64,000 nucleotides of DNA from JABDGZ01 sp964483785 (GCA_964483785.1 CAZACW010000007.1:1-64000); one strand, 5' to 3'; counted from the first letter of the stretch, positions 40,976-49,247 are shown. Notes: generated by a model not told the origin, from the sequence alone. Numbers and translations are program-made.

Positions 40976-41515
40976 CTAACCTTTTAAAACCGCCTTGACG
41001 ATATCTTCAATCTCGGCCAAATGCCCGATCCCGACGGTGCCGCAGGCCAATCGGCCATGAACAGGCTCAATGAATTTAAATCCGTGCTTTTTCAATTTCG
41101 CGCAATTGTCCATCACCATGGGATTGGCAAACATCTGGTCGTTCATCGCCGGGGCCACCCACACCGGGGCGCGGCAGGCGGTCACAAAACTGGTGAGCAG
41201 ATCATCGGCCAGGCCGTGCGCCAATTTTCCGATGATATTGGCCGTGGCCGGCGCGATGAGCACCGCCTGCGCCCAGCGGGCCAGCTCGACGTGGGCCATG
41301 GCCCACGCTTCCTTGTCGAACATGCCGCTGTACACGGGCTTGCCGGACAAGGTGGACAAGGTCAGCGGCGTGATAAACGCCTCGGCTTCCTTGGTCATGA
41401 TCACGCTGACCTCGGCCTTCTCATCCCGCAGGCGGCGGATGAGGTCCCCCGCCTTATAGGCCGCGATGCTGCCGCAGACACCCACGACGATCCTGGTGCT
41501 TTTAGGACTTGGCAT
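40976..41515 (-). CDS. coaC: Phosphopantothenoylcysteine decarboxylase (CoaC domain only)
   Basis: 179 aa from the ATG at 41515. An FMN-dependent step of CoA synthesis. HFCD flavoprotein fold: VGVCGSIAAYKAGDLIRRL at the N-terminus, a catalytic His in AHVELARWAQ, the PAMNDQMF motif, and the active-site Cys in RLACGTVGIG. Most bacteria have a CoaB synthetase domain fused behind it (about 400 aa in total); here the gene stops at the domain boundary with tRNA-Cys 1 nt away, so CoaB must be elsewhere or replaced. Overlaps rpoZ by 14 nt. Confidence 0.93.
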   Translation of the reverse strand: MPSPKSTRIVVGVCGSIAAYKAGDLIRRLRDEKAEVSVIMTKEAEAFITPLTLSTLSGKPVYSGMFDKEAWAMAHVELARWAQAVLIAPATANIIGKLAHGLADDLLTSFVTACRAPVWVAPAMNDQMFANPMVMDNCAKLKKHGFKFIEPVHGRLACGTVGIGHLAEIEDIVKAVLKG

Positions 41516-41747
41516 TCTTTTTGGCCTTTTCTTCTTTAGCTTCCGGCAGGCCGCTGCCTTTTTCGATGACTTTTCCGGCGCGGATCTCATCCAGCGCCGT
41601 GGTCGCCAATTTCTGCTCAGCCGGCGCGTGCACCAATTTGACGCCGGTGGCGGCCAATTCGGTGGCGCGGGTGGAGGCCAGGCGGACCAGGCGGTAAACG
41701 CTGTGGTTGGCCCTGGATAACAATTCTTCAAGCGGTTGATAAGCCAT
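41502..41747 (-). CDS. rpoZ: RNA polymerase omega subunit
   Basis: 81 aa. RANHSVYRLVRLASTRATELA matches the conserved omega region (R..LV..A..RA..L) and TTALDEIRAGKV the second conserved block. Classical position between gmk and coaC. Ala/Lys-rich C-terminus. Confidence 0.93.
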   Translation of the reverse strand: MAYQPLEELLSRANHSVYRLVRLASTRATELAATGVKLVHAPAEQKLATTALDEIRAGKVIEKGSGLPEAKEEKAKKNAKS

Positions 41748-41834
41748 ACGTCAATTCCTTCCTGTTAAACGACTTAAAAGATAATCGAGAAAACCATTTT
41801 TATAACATACAAGAGGGGGTATTGTCAATCTTCC

Positions 41835-42434
41835 CTACGGGCCGATCCCAAGCTCTTGGCAGACGATCTGCTGCAGGGCCTGCAGGGCCTTGGCCAGCTT
41901 TGCGTTGATGATGACATGGTCGTAATGCCCGGCCTCCTTCAATTCCCGGCGCGCCACCTGCAAACGCTTTTGTAAACTGGCGGGGGTTTCCGTGCCCCTG
42001 GCCTCCAGCCGCGCCTCCAGCACCTTCAGCGACGGGGCCTTGATGAAAATTTTCAGGGCCTGCGGGAATTCGCGGGCCACGGTCTTGGCGCCTTTGACGT
42101 CGATGCACAAAAGTACATGAACGCCTTTCTGCAGCAATTGGAGGGCGTGCTTTTTGGGCGTTCCGTAATACTGGCCAAAGACCTTTTCCCATTCTAAAAA
42201 ATACCCCTTCTTGATCTTGGCTTCAAAGGAGCGCGCGTCCAAAAACAGATAGTCCCGGCCATTCCTCTCCCCCGGCCGCCGGGGCCTGGTGGTGGCGGAA
42301 ATGGATTTGACCAGCCGGCCTTTCATCGCCGGGTCAGCCAGCAGGGCCTTGTGCAGGGTGGTCTTGCCGCAGCCGGAAGGGCCGGAGAGAATGACAATCT
42401 TGGCCTTAAGGGGCGGCGATGTTCTATTCGACAT
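41835..42434 (-). CDS. gmk: Guanylate kinase
   Basis: 199 aa from the ATG at 42434 (a TTG at 42461 is possible). P-loop LSGPSGCGKTTL, the GMP-binding SISATTRPRRPGERNGRDYLF, and the lid region EWEKVFGQYYGTPK. Phosphorylates GMP to GDP. Overlaps the yicC end by 11 nt; yicC-gmk-rpoZ-coaC is a widespread gene order. Confidence 0.95.
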   Translation of the reverse strand: MSNRTSPPLKAKIVILSGPSGCGKTTLHKALLADPAMKGRLVKSISATTRPRRPGERNGRDYLFLDARSFEAKIKKGYFLEWEKVFGQYYGTPKKHALQLLQKGVHVLLCIDVKGAKTVAREFPQALKIFIKAPSLKVLEARLEARGTETPASLQKRLQVARRELKEAGHYDHVIINAKLAKALQALQQIVCQELGIGP

Positions 42435-43245
42435 TGTTGGATTGTTCGCGGATCTTTTCAACCTTGCTTTTGATGGCGATCACGGCGGCGGCCACCACCT
42501 TGTCCTGCACCTTGGAGCCGATGGTGTTGGTCTCGCGCTGCATTTCCTGGGCGATGAAATCAAGCTTTTTGCCCGCCCCCTCGGCCTGCCTCAACAGCGC
42601 CTTGGCCTCGTCGATATAATGCTCCAGGCGGGCGGTCTCTTCGTTGATGTCATTGCTTTTTTGGAAGGAGGAAAATTCATCCGGGGCCATGCCGGCCTTG
42701 GCCTCTTTCAAAAGGGCGGCACCCCGCTGCTTGATCTGGCGGATATGCTGGCGCATACGCATCAACTGGCCGCCGATGTCCGCGGCCAGCGACCGGCCTT
42801 CCCTGCGGCGCATATGCACCACCCCTTCGGCCGCCTTGCGCAAGGAGCGCTCCAGGGCCGGCCACAGCTCGCCGGGCTGAACAAAGACCTCCTGCGCCAC
42901 GATGACGCCGGGCAGGCGCAGGATGTCGGCGACGGTGATGTCGTTGCGGATGCGGTGCTTTTCTTTCAGGGCCCTGGCAAAACCAAGGTAGCGGCGCACC
43001 GCCTCCTGGTTTAAGGCAATGCTCGTCTGCGGCTTGTCCGTGATCTTGACCGTGACCGTGACCCGGCCGCGCTTGATGCGGCTGGAAATGATTTTCTGGA
43101 TCTTCTCCTCGAGCGAGGAAAAGCCCGAGGGCAGATAAAACGCCACATCCAGATAACGGTGGTTCACCGTCTTGATCTCGACGATGCCCTTGACCCTGCC
43201 GAAGGTGATTTCCCCGGCCCCGAACCCTGTCATGCCTGTGATCAT
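42424..43245 (-). CDS. YicC-family endoribonuclease
   Basis: 273 aa from the ATG at 43245, which has AGGAG 6 nt upstream. ITGMTGFGAGE is the family N-terminus; KTVNHRYLDVAFYLP the second conserved block; SNDINEETARLEHYIDEAK and EMQRETNTIGSK in the C-terminal DUF1732 part. YicC proteins are hexameric endoribonucleases linked to stationary-phase RNA turnover. Frame is open further upstream, but that part overlaps ndk. Confidence 0.94.
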   Translation of the reverse strand: MITGMTGFGAGEITFGRVKGIVEIKTVNHRYLDVAFYLPSGFSSLEEKIQKIISSRIKRGRVTVTVKITDKPQTSIALNQEAVRRYLGFARALKEKHRIRNDITVADILRLPGVIVAQEVFVQPGELWPALERSLRKAAEGVVHMRRREGRSLAADIGGQLMRMRQHIRQIKQRGAALLKEAKAGMAPDEFSSFQKSNDINEETARLEHYIDEAKALLRQAEGAGKKLDFIAQEMQRETNTIGSKVQDKVVAAAVIAIKSKVEKIREQSNNVE

Positions 43246-43252
43246 AACGCTC

Positions 43253-43702
43253 CTAATCCAATAGTTCCTTATTTTTAAACCAGAGGGCGATTTCCCGGCG
43301 GGCTTCCCTGGCGTCGGAAGAGACATGCACCACGTTCTCGAACACGCCCTTGGTCGTCACCCGGCCGAATTTGCCGCGCACGGACCGGGGGTCCGCTTCC
43401 TCGGGGTTGGTGGCGCCGGCAATGCCGCGGCAGACGGCCACGGCGTTCTTGCCCGAAAACACCATGGCCACGACGGGATTGTCCCCGTGCAAATGGCCCA
43501 TCAAATAATTGACGATTTCCTTGAAAAAAGGTTTTTGACGCAAATGCCTGTAATGGGCCTGGGCCAGCTTGCGCGGGACCCGCACCAGTTTAAGGCCGCT
43601 TAAGCGCAGATGGCCGGCCAAAAACAGGCTGATCACCTCGCCGGCGATGCCTTTCTGGATCCCGTCGGGCTTGATCAAGACCAGGGCCGCGTGCGCCTTC
43701 AT
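43253..43702 (-). CDS. ndk: Nucleoside diphosphate kinase
   Basis: 149 aa. LVLIKPDGIQKGIAGEVIS, the PVVAMVFSGKNAVAVCRGI segment, and NPEEADPRSVRGKFG are conserved. The active-site histidine lies in ENVVHVSSD; the usual HGSD is here HVSSD. Transfers gamma-phosphate between NTPs. Start overlaps the parB stop by 4 nt. Confidence 0.95.
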   Translation of the reverse strand: MKAHAALVLIKPDGIQKGIAGEVISLFLAGHLRLSGLKLVRVPRKLAQAHYRHLRQKPFFKEIVNYLMGHLHGDNPVVAMVFSGKNAVAVCRGIAGATNPEEADPRSVRGKFGRVTTKGVFENVVHVSSDAREARREIALWFKNKELLD

Positions 43703-44598
43703 TGCCGCAGCACCCCGAGAATGCGGTCCAAATCATCGAGCGTGTAATATTCTATGACGAGTTTGCCCTTGCCCCGCCGGTCCTTGATGAAGACCTTGGT
43801 CCCCAAAATTTTGCGCAGTTCTTCTTCCAGTATCTCAATGTCCCGGTTTCTCGGCCTGGCCTTGGCGCCGGCAACCGCCTCATGCCCCTGCTGGGCCTGC
43901 TTGACCATGTCCTCGATTTGGCGCACGGAAAGGCCCTTGTCGATGACCGCCTGGGCCATTTTTTTCTGGATGGCCGCGTCGCCTAAGCCTAAAATGGCCC
44001 TGGCATGGCCCATGGAGATTTCAGCGTCAATGACCTGCTGTTGAATATCTTGCGGAAGCTTTAGAAGCCGTATGAGATTATGGACCGTGGCCCGGTCCTT
44101 GCCAACGGCCTCAGCCACCTCATCCATGGTAAATTTAAACTCATCAATCAGCTTTTTAAAGGCCAGGCCTTCTTCAATGGCATTTAAATCTTCTCTTTGG
44201 ATATTTTCCACCAAGGCCAGGACCAGGGATTCCCTGTCCGTAACGTTCTTGATAATAACCGGTACTTCTTGCAGGCCAATGGCTTTAGCCGCTCTTAAGC
44301 GCCTTTCTCCTGCTACGACCTCATAATGTTCCCCTTGCTTGCGTACCAAGATAGGCTGTAATACGCCTTTTTCCTTAATTGACGCTTTTAAATCTTCCAA
44401 TCTGGATTCATCATAGTTTTGCCTTGGTTGAAGTCTATTTTCCAGAATGGAAATTAATTTTACGGTTTTGACATTTGAAGATGCGGAAGATTCCAGATTG
44501 GACATTTCCAGATTGGACATTTTCTGTGCATTTAATCTATCCCTATCGGTTACAGATAAAAGCGCTGAAAGTCCCTTTCCTAAGACTTTTTTTTCCAT
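43699..44598 (-). CDS. parB: Chromosome-partitioning protein ParB (CTPase)
   Basis: 299 aa from the ATG at 44598 (AGGAG 8 nt upstream). KKVLGKGLSALL is the ParA-interacting N-terminus, then a linker holding a doubled MSNLE motif. CTP-binding fold with LQPRQNYD, GERRLRAAKA and ENIQREDLN; HTH with FTMDEVAEAVGKDRATVHN; C-terminal dimer domain with GKGKLVIEYYTLDDLDRIL. Binds parS and loads on origin DNA. A parS-like site lies at the parA start. Confidence 0.96.
   Translation of the reverse strand: MEKKVLGKGLSALLSVTDRDRLNAQKMSNLEMSNLESSASSNVKTVKLISILENRLQPRQNYDESRLEDLKASIKEKGVLQPILVRKQGEHYEVVAGERRLRAAKAIGLQEVPVIIKNVTDRESLVLALVENIQREDLNAIEEGLAFKKLIDEFKFTMDEVAEAVGKDRATVHNLIRLLKLPQDIQQQVIDAEISMGHARAILGLGDAAIQKKMAQAVIDKGLSVRQIEDMVKQAQQGHEAVAGAKARPRNRDIEILEEELRKILGTKVFIKDRRGKGKLVIEYYTLDDLDRILGVLRQ
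44491..44520. repeat. Tandem TTCCAGATTGGACAT units in parB
   Basis: Two 15-nt units (44491-44505, 44506-44520) encode MSNLE-MSNLE in the ParB linker. A 19-nt copy lies in yidC at 46807-46825, again read as MSNLE, and related TTCCA-N3-TGGAA sites occur at about 44446, 44594 and 46755. Confidence 0.6.
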
Positions 44599-44640
44599 TC
44601 TGGAATCTCCTAAGTTAATAACAAACAATTAAGTCGGAAT

Positions 44641-44671
44641 AACCATCACAACCCCGGGGGTTGTGATGGTT
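44641..44671. repeat. PAL27 palindrome, copy 5
   Basis: Perfect core (44643-44669), extended to 15-bp arms. It starts 11 nt after the parA stop, inside the parA-parB gap. Confidence 0.95.
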
Positions 44672-44682
44672 TCTAACCTACG

Positions 44683-45465
44683 TTAAGTCAAATTGCCAAT
44701 GGGTTTATTGGTCAATAAAAACTCTTCCGCCAGCTCCTTGTACTTTAAAGAACCAATGGAATGCGGATCGTAATAATTGATGGGCTTGCCGAAACTGGGC
44801 GCTTCGCTTAGACGTATGTTCCTGGGAATAATAGGCTTATAAACTTTTTCCTTGAAATAGTTTTTGATCTCATTGATCACTTCATTGGTTAAATTGGTCC
44901 TGAAATCCGCCATGGTCATAAGCACCCCTTCAATGTGCAGATCAGGGTTTAAGCCATCCTTGACTAAGGATATGGTGTTCAAGAGCTGGGAAACCCCTTC
45001 AAGGGCATAAAACTCGCATTGTATGGGCACCAGGATGGAATCTGCGGCCACCAGGGCATTCAGGGTCAAAAGGCCTAAGGACGGCGGAGAATCGATCAGG
45101 ATGAAATCATAACGGTCCTTAACCGCTTCCAGGGCCTTTTTAAGGCGGGTTTCCCTGGATAAAACACCGACAAGCTCGATCTCCGCTCCGGTCAGGTTGA
45201 TATTACAAGGAATAATGTCCAAATTATTGAATTCGGTCTTGATCAGGGCCTGGGCAGTGGATACGCGGTGGATGAGAACGTCGTAGAGGGAATCCTTGAT
45301 TTCGTTTTTATTAATCCCCACCCCGCTGCTGGCATTGCCCTGGGGATCCATGTCTACGATCAGGACTTTCTTATTTAAAGCAGAGAGCGCCGAAGCCAAA
45401 TTAATGGTGGTGGTCGTCTTGCCAGTACCGCCTTTTTGATTACAAACAGCAATAATTTTTGACAT
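44683..45465 (-). CDS. parA: Chromosome-partitioning ATPase ParA/Soj
   Basis: 260 aa from the ATG at 45465. Deviant Walker A CNQKGGTGKTTTTINLA, DMDPQGNASSGVG, Walker B DFILIDSPPSLGLLTLNAL and the C-terminal YDPHSIGSLKYKELAEE. Works with ParB in origin segregation. The frame is open a few codons upstream, but MSKIIAVCNQ is the usual start. The start codon abuts a parS-like site. Confidence 0.97.
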   Translation of the reverse strand: MSKIIAVCNQKGGTGKTTTTINLASALSALNKKVLIVDMDPQGNASSGVGINKNEIKDSLYDVLIHRVSTAQALIKTEFNNLDIIPCNINLTGAEIELVGVLSRETRLKKALEAVKDRYDFILIDSPPSLGLLTLNALVAADSILVPIQCEFYALEGVSQLLNTISLVKDGLNPDLHIEGVLMTMADFRTNLTNEVINEIKNYFKEKVYKPIIPRNIRLSEAPSFGKPINYYDPHSIGSLKYKELAEEFLLTNKPIGNLT

Positions 45466-45480
45466 ATTCCACGTGAAACC
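45465..45480. other. parS-like centromere site
   Basis: TATTCCACGTGAAACC matches 14 of 16 bases of the widely conserved parS TGTTCCACGTGAAACA, including the core CCACGTGAAAC. It overlaps the parA start codon, is inside the par operon and lies 2.4 kb from dnaA, as typical parS sites do. Confidence 0.8.
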
Positions 45481-45507
45481 CCTCCACAACCCCCGGGGTT
45501 GTGATGG
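45481..45507. repeat. PAL27 palindrome, copy 6 (two mismatches)
   Basis: Left arm CCTCCACAACCCC (two changes), right arm perfect. It begins 5 nt after the jag stop and touches the parS-like site, so together they fill the jag-parA gap. Confidence 0.85.
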
Positions 45508-45512
45508 TTTTT

Positions 45513-45698
45513 TTATTTTATCGTGACCTTGATTTTTGCTTGCTTTGCTCCATGCATTCCAAACAGCCCCCTCTTCTCCTCACACACAATTTTAATGTCC
45601 AATCTGCTTTTGGAAACGCCCAATTTGACAACCGCCTTATTAATGGCCTCCTCTACCGTATCCCCTTCAAACTCGCTTGATTCAGATTTAATTGCCAT
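45513..45698 (-). CDS. Jag N-terminal domain protein (KhpB without KH and R3H)
   Basis: 61 aa. EFEGDTVEEAINKAVVKLGVS and EEKRGLFGMHGAKQAKIKV are the Jag_N domain. Full-length Jag/KhpB (about 200 aa) continues with KH and R3H RNA-binding domains, which are absent: the gene ends with a normal stop and PAL27 follows 5 nt later. Position downstream of yidC is the classical one. May be a genuinely reduced family member or a truncation. Confidence 0.85.
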   Translation of the reverse strand: MAIKSESSEFEGDTVEEAINKAVVKLGVSKSRLDIKIVCEEKRGLFGMHGAKQAKIKVTIK

Positions 45699-45705
45699 AC
45701 AATGA

Positions 45706-47301
45706 TTATTTACTGCTGCTGGCCTTGGCTATCTTCCACTGGGTCAAGGTGGACAAAACGTAAAATACCAGGAAATAAATGGCCCAGGAACTGGCAAATT
45801 TATAGAACAAAAAAGTCATCATCACCGGCATTATATACATCATCATCCTCTGCTGGGTCGCCTGCTGTTCATCCATCACGATCATATTTTTGCTTGATAT
45901 TTTCTGCTGGAAAAACATCATGCCCCCGGTCAGCACAGGTAATATATTAAGCTCATTCCCAAGCAAAGGCAAATAAAAAGGAAAAATTATCAAACGGTCC
46001 GGCTGGGAAAGGTCCTTGATCCACAAAAAGCCCTGGCCTTGAAAATACTGGGCCCGCCATAAAATCTGGTACAGGGCCATAAAAAACGGCATCTGGATCA
46101 AAAACGGCAGACAGCCGCCGAAAGGATTGATCTTTTCTCGACGGTAAATCTCGATCATTTCCGCGTTAAGCTTTTGGGGATCATTTTTATACCGCTCCTT
46201 TAAAGCAGTCAATTTAGGCTGGACTTCCTGCATTCTACGCATGGACATCATGCTTTGCATGGTCAATGGATAAGTAATTCCATAAATCAGCATACTGATT
46301 AGAATAATGCCCAGGCCCCAGCTTTTAAAAATATTATGGAAAAACGGTATAGTATAATAAATGGCCTGGGCGATCCACTCAATGACCGGGAAACTGCTGA
46401 AAGCAACAATCTTTTCAAATCCTTGATGATAGGTCTTCATCAGCCATGGATTTTGAGGCCCAAGATATATATTGAAATCATAAACAGCACTCTCCCCTGG
46501 CCCTAAAATTTTATCCTGGGGCTTGATGGATATGGACAGCTGTTTTTCGTTATCTGCTTTGATTTCATAAGATTTTGTCTCAAATCCAGGTTTTATGACC
46601 AAGGCCTGATAATGGCTTCTAAATCCAGCCCAAAGTACCGCGGCATTATCCGATTTATTATTCTTGTCCGAGAATTTAATGGCATTGCCTTTGCGTACTG
46701 TTCCACGATTAGATGAAACCGAGTACTCGTACAAGGCGCTGTCTCTGGAATTCTGATTAATGTCCATTCTGGAAACATCAACCGTATAAAGCCTGAAGCT
46801 TAGATTTTCCAGATTGGACATTTCCGTCAAATTTTTAATTTCCATTCTGACCTTGATCAGGTCCTGATCAACCAATTCATAGGTCTTGGCAATCTGCCAA
46901 TTCTGATTTTTATAGGTCAAAAAGATCCTTTTCTCATCGATTCTTTGGCCTGAATAAACCCAATTATCTAACTCATCTATGCTGATAATATTTGTGACCG
47001 GGAAGGGAAGATTGCGGGTAAATTCTACTTTGTGGAGTGATCCACCCACATTTGTAAAGGAAATGTCCTTATCAGTGGATTTGATATCATAATCAGATGT
47101 TTTATCTGGCACATTTGTGGATAATTCATGTGTTTTTTGACTCTCCGCGATCTGATTGTCTATATTTGACGCAACATGTTGTTGTGCAGTATTTTGTGGA
47201 TTATTTACGCTGGGGGGAGCTTTGGGCGGAACAAAGACCGTCTGATAGGCAAATAATACAGCGGCCGCAAGAACAATGGCTAATAGGGTGTTTCGGTCCA
47301 T
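45706..47301 (-). CDS. yidC: Membrane protein insertase YidC
   Basis: 531 aa, Gram-negative type. N-terminal TM (about 6-23), a large periplasmic beta domain (about 60-330), then the conserved core with MKTYHQGFEKIV, the cytoplasmic hairpin MMSMRRMQEVQPKLTALKERY, INPFGGCLPFLIQMPFF and three further TM segments. It inserts proteins into the inner membrane with or without Sec. The periplasmic domain has an MSNLE stretch encoded by the same DNA motif found in parB. Lies 7 nt from the jag start. Confidence 0.96.
   Translation of the reverse strand: MDRNTLLAIVLAAAVLFAYQTVFVPPKAPPSVNNPQNTAQQHVASNIDNQIAESQKTHELSTNVPDKTSDYDIKSTDKDISFTNVGGSLHKVEFTRNLPFPVTNIISIDELDNWVYSGQRIDEKRIFLTYKNQNWQIAKTYELVDQDLIKVRMEIKNLTEMSNLENLSFRLYTVDVSRMDINQNSRDSALYEYSVSSNRGTVRKGNAIKFSDKNNKSDNAAVLWAGFRSHYQALVIKPGFETKSYEIKADNEKQLSISIKPQDKILGPGESAVYDFNIYLGPQNPWLMKTYHQGFEKIVAFSSFPVIEWIAQAIYYTIPFFHNIFKSWGLGIILISMLIYGITYPLTMQSMMSMRRMQEVQPKLTALKERYKNDPQKLNAEMIEIYRREKINPFGGCLPFLIQMPFFMALYQILWRAQYFQGQGFLWIKDLSQPDRLIIFPFYLPLLGNELNILPVLTGGMMFFQQKISSKNMIVMDEQQATQQRMMMYIMPVMMTFLFYKFASSWAIYFLVFYVLSTLTQWKIAKASSSK
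46807..46825. repeat. TTCCAGATTGGACATTTCC motif in yidC
   Basis: Exact 19-nt match to parB 44491-44509, in the same orientation and giving the same peptide (MSNLE). Confidence 0.6.
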
Positions 47302-47306
47302 GGCCT

Positions 47307-47519
47307 TTACCTTACTGGATCATACCCGCCGTCGCACGCCGGAGAACAGCGCAGAAGGCGATAGAGGGATTGCATAATACCGGCGCGCAGGCCATGCCGC
47401 TCGATGGCCTCGATGGCATAGTGCGAGCACGACGGGTAAAACCGGCAATGCCTGACGCAAAATACCCGGCTTAGACACTGATAGGTTTTGATGCAAAGGA
47501 TCAAGGCCTTAGTCAGCAT
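47307..47519 (-). CDS. yidD: Membrane protein insertion efficiency factor YidD
   Basis: 70 aa from the ATG at 47519. ALILCIKTYQ then the hallmark CRFYPSCSHYAIEAIERHG and the C-terminal RLLRCSPACDGGYDPV. A longer upstream frame would overlap rpmH and is not needed. Begins 26 nt after the rpmH stop: the rnpA gene usually found between rpmH and yidD is absent. Confidence 0.95.
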   Translation of the reverse strand: MLTKALILCIKTYQCLSRVFCVRHCRFYPSCSHYAIEAIERHGLRAGIMQSLYRLLRCSPACDGGYDPVR

Positions 47520-47544
47520 GGATGAATGCGCCTGCGGGCTAACT

Positions 47545-47682
47545 TTAGGAAGATATGCGGTGGCGGCCCTTAGCTCGTCGACGGCTGAGCACTTTGCGGC
47601 CGTCCGAGGTCGCCATGCGCTTACGGAATCCGTGTTTTTTCTTTCCAACGATATTCGTCGGCGTCTTTAAATGCTTCTTCAT
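47545..47682 (-). CDS. rpmH: Ribosomal protein bL34
   Basis: 45 aa: MKKHLKTPTNIVGKKKHG, then FRKRMATSDGRKVLSRRRAK and GRHRISS. The second half is the standard bL34 signature; the first residues are slightly atypical. First gene of the minus-strand origin operon, divergent from dnaA, with its own good promoter at 47757-47730. Confidence 0.95.
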   Translation of the reverse strand: MKKHLKTPTNIVGKKKHGFRKRMATSDGRKVLSRRRAKGRHRISS

Positions 47683-47729
47683 GGTGCCATTCTTTCTCGA
47701 TCATCTCCTTAGGGCTTAAATGTTGGGCA

Positions 47730-47757
47730 ATTATAACATACCCCAAAGTGAAGTCAA
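47730..47757 (-). promoter_or_regulatory. Sigma-70 promoter for rpmH
   Basis: On the minus strand TTGACT (47757-47752), 16-nt spacer, TATAAT (47735-47730), about 48 nt before the rpmH ATG. Confidence 0.75.
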
Positions 47758-47779
47758 GCGCTTTGAAGGCAAAAAACCA

Positions 47780-47807
47780 TTGCAATCCAAAAATGCTTTG
47801 TTATAAT
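47780..47807 (+). promoter_or_regulatory. Sigma-70 promoter for dnaA
   Basis: TTGCAA (47780-47785), 16-nt spacer, TATAAT (47802-47807). The predicted leader of about 95 nt contains a DnaA-box-like TGTGCATAA (47884-47892) and GAATCCACA just before it, consistent with DnaA autoregulation. Confidence 0.65.
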
Positions 47808-47895
47808 GCCCATCGCATCTTAACTGGAGCTTAACACAGCCTCGAGATTGAGGTTTCGCCTCTCTTCGAATTGAATCCACAGCTGTGCATAACTT

Positions 47896-49242
47896 GTGAT
47901 CTCGTCTCAAATGACCCTGAATGACGTCTGGCAGAAGGCCCAAATTCCCATCAAAACCACCATCGGGGAGACCTCCTACGGCACCTGGTTTTCCCACTTG
48001 AAAACCTGCGAAAAAAACCCCGGCGTGCTGACCATTGAAGCTCCCGACGAGTACTTCAAGAACTGGATCGACGAGCGCTACCGGGGGATCATCGAACGCT
48101 GCCTGCGCACCGAGGGGGGGCAGGGGATCGCCGTCGAATTTTCCGTCAATCCCGAGCTGTTGAACAAAAAGACCCAGCAGAAGCTCGACCAGATCGAAAA
48201 ATCCTTCGCGCCCACGGACAAAAACATCCATTTAAACCCCCGTTTCCTGTTTGAAAATTTCGTGGTGGGCCAAAGCAACCGCTTCGCCTTCGCGGCCGCG
48301 CAGGCCGTGGCGGAAAACCCGGCCAAATCCTACAATCCTTTCTTTATCTACGGCCCGGTGGGCTTAGGCAAGACCCATCTTTTGCAGGCCATCACCCACG
48401 AGGCCCAGCGCAAAAACCCGGCCCTGAAAATCTGCTACCTCTCTTCCGAACAGTTTACCAACGAGCTCATCAATTCCATCCGCCACCACGCCTCGGAAAG
48501 CTTCCGGCAGAAATACCGCCACGTCGACATCTTGTTGATCGACGATATCCATTTCATCGCCGGCAAGGTCTCGACCCAGGAGGAGTTTTTCCATACCTTC
48601 AACACCCTGCATGACCACCACAAGCAGATCATCATCTGCTCGGACAGGCCGCCCAAGGAAATCGCCAACCTGGAAGAGCGCCTGGTCTCGCGCTTCGCCT
48701 GGGGCCTGATCACGGACATCCAGCCGCCGGACTATGAGACCCGGGTGGCCATTCTGCGCAAAAAATTAGAATTAGAATCTGTGGAAGTCCCGGATGATGT
48801 GGTATTATTTATAGCCCAAGAGATCAAGACCAATATCCGCGAGCTGGAGGGGGCCTTGATCAGGGTCGTGGCCTATGCGCTTTTGGAAGACAAGGTCATT
48901 TCCCTGCCCGTCGCTAAACAGGTCCTTAAGGACATGGTCAAAGAAACGATCAAGACCATCAGCGTCGACATGGTCCAGAAAGAAGTGGCGGCCTATTACC
49001 AGGTGGCTTTGGCGGACTTAAAAACCAAGAAACGCAATAAGAATGTGGTGGTGCCCCGGCAGGTGGCCATGTACCTGGCCCGCAAATTGACCACCCATTC
49101 CTTGCCGGAAATCGGGGCCGCTTTCGGCGGCAAGGACCATACCACGGTCCTGCATGCCTATAAGAAGGTGGAGAGGGACTTTTTGACCAATCAAGAAATC
49201 AAAAAAAGCGTTGATTATTTAAACGCGATCCTTTTACAATGA
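47896..49242 (+). CDS. dnaA: Chromosomal replication initiator DnaA
   Basis: 448 aa from GTG 47896, or 443 from ATG 47911 (MTLNDVWQKAQ); no ribosome site decides between them. Domain I (LNDVWQKAQ..SYGTWFSHL) and a short domain II; AAA+ domain III with P-loop YGPVGLGKTHLL and Walker B DILLIDDIHFIAGK; domain IV with the DnaA-box signature FGGKDHTTVLHAYKKV. Opens the DNA at oriC. First gene of the plus-strand arm. Confidence 0.97.
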   Translation: MISSQMTLNDVWQKAQIPIKTTIGETSYGTWFSHLKTCEKNPGVLTIEAPDEYFKNWIDERYRGIIERCLRTEGGQGIAVEFSVNPELLNKKTQQKLDQIEKSFAPTDKNIHLNPRFLFENFVVGQSNRFAFAAAQAVAENPAKSYNPFFIYGPVGLGKTHLLQAITHEAQRKNPALKICYLSSEQFTNELINSIRHHASESFRQKYRHVDILLIDDIHFIAGKVSTQEEFFHTFNTLHDHHKQIIICSDRPPKEIANLEERLVSRFAWGLITDIQPPDYETRVAILRKKLELESVEVPDDVVLFIAQEIKTNIRELEGALIRVVAYALLEDKVISLPVAKQVLKDMVKETIKTISVDMVQKEVAAYYQVALADLKTKKRNKNVVVPRQVAMYLARKLTTHSLPEIGAAFGGKDHTTVLHAYKKVERDFLTNQEIKKSVDYLNAILLQ

Positions 49243-49247
49243 ATTGA

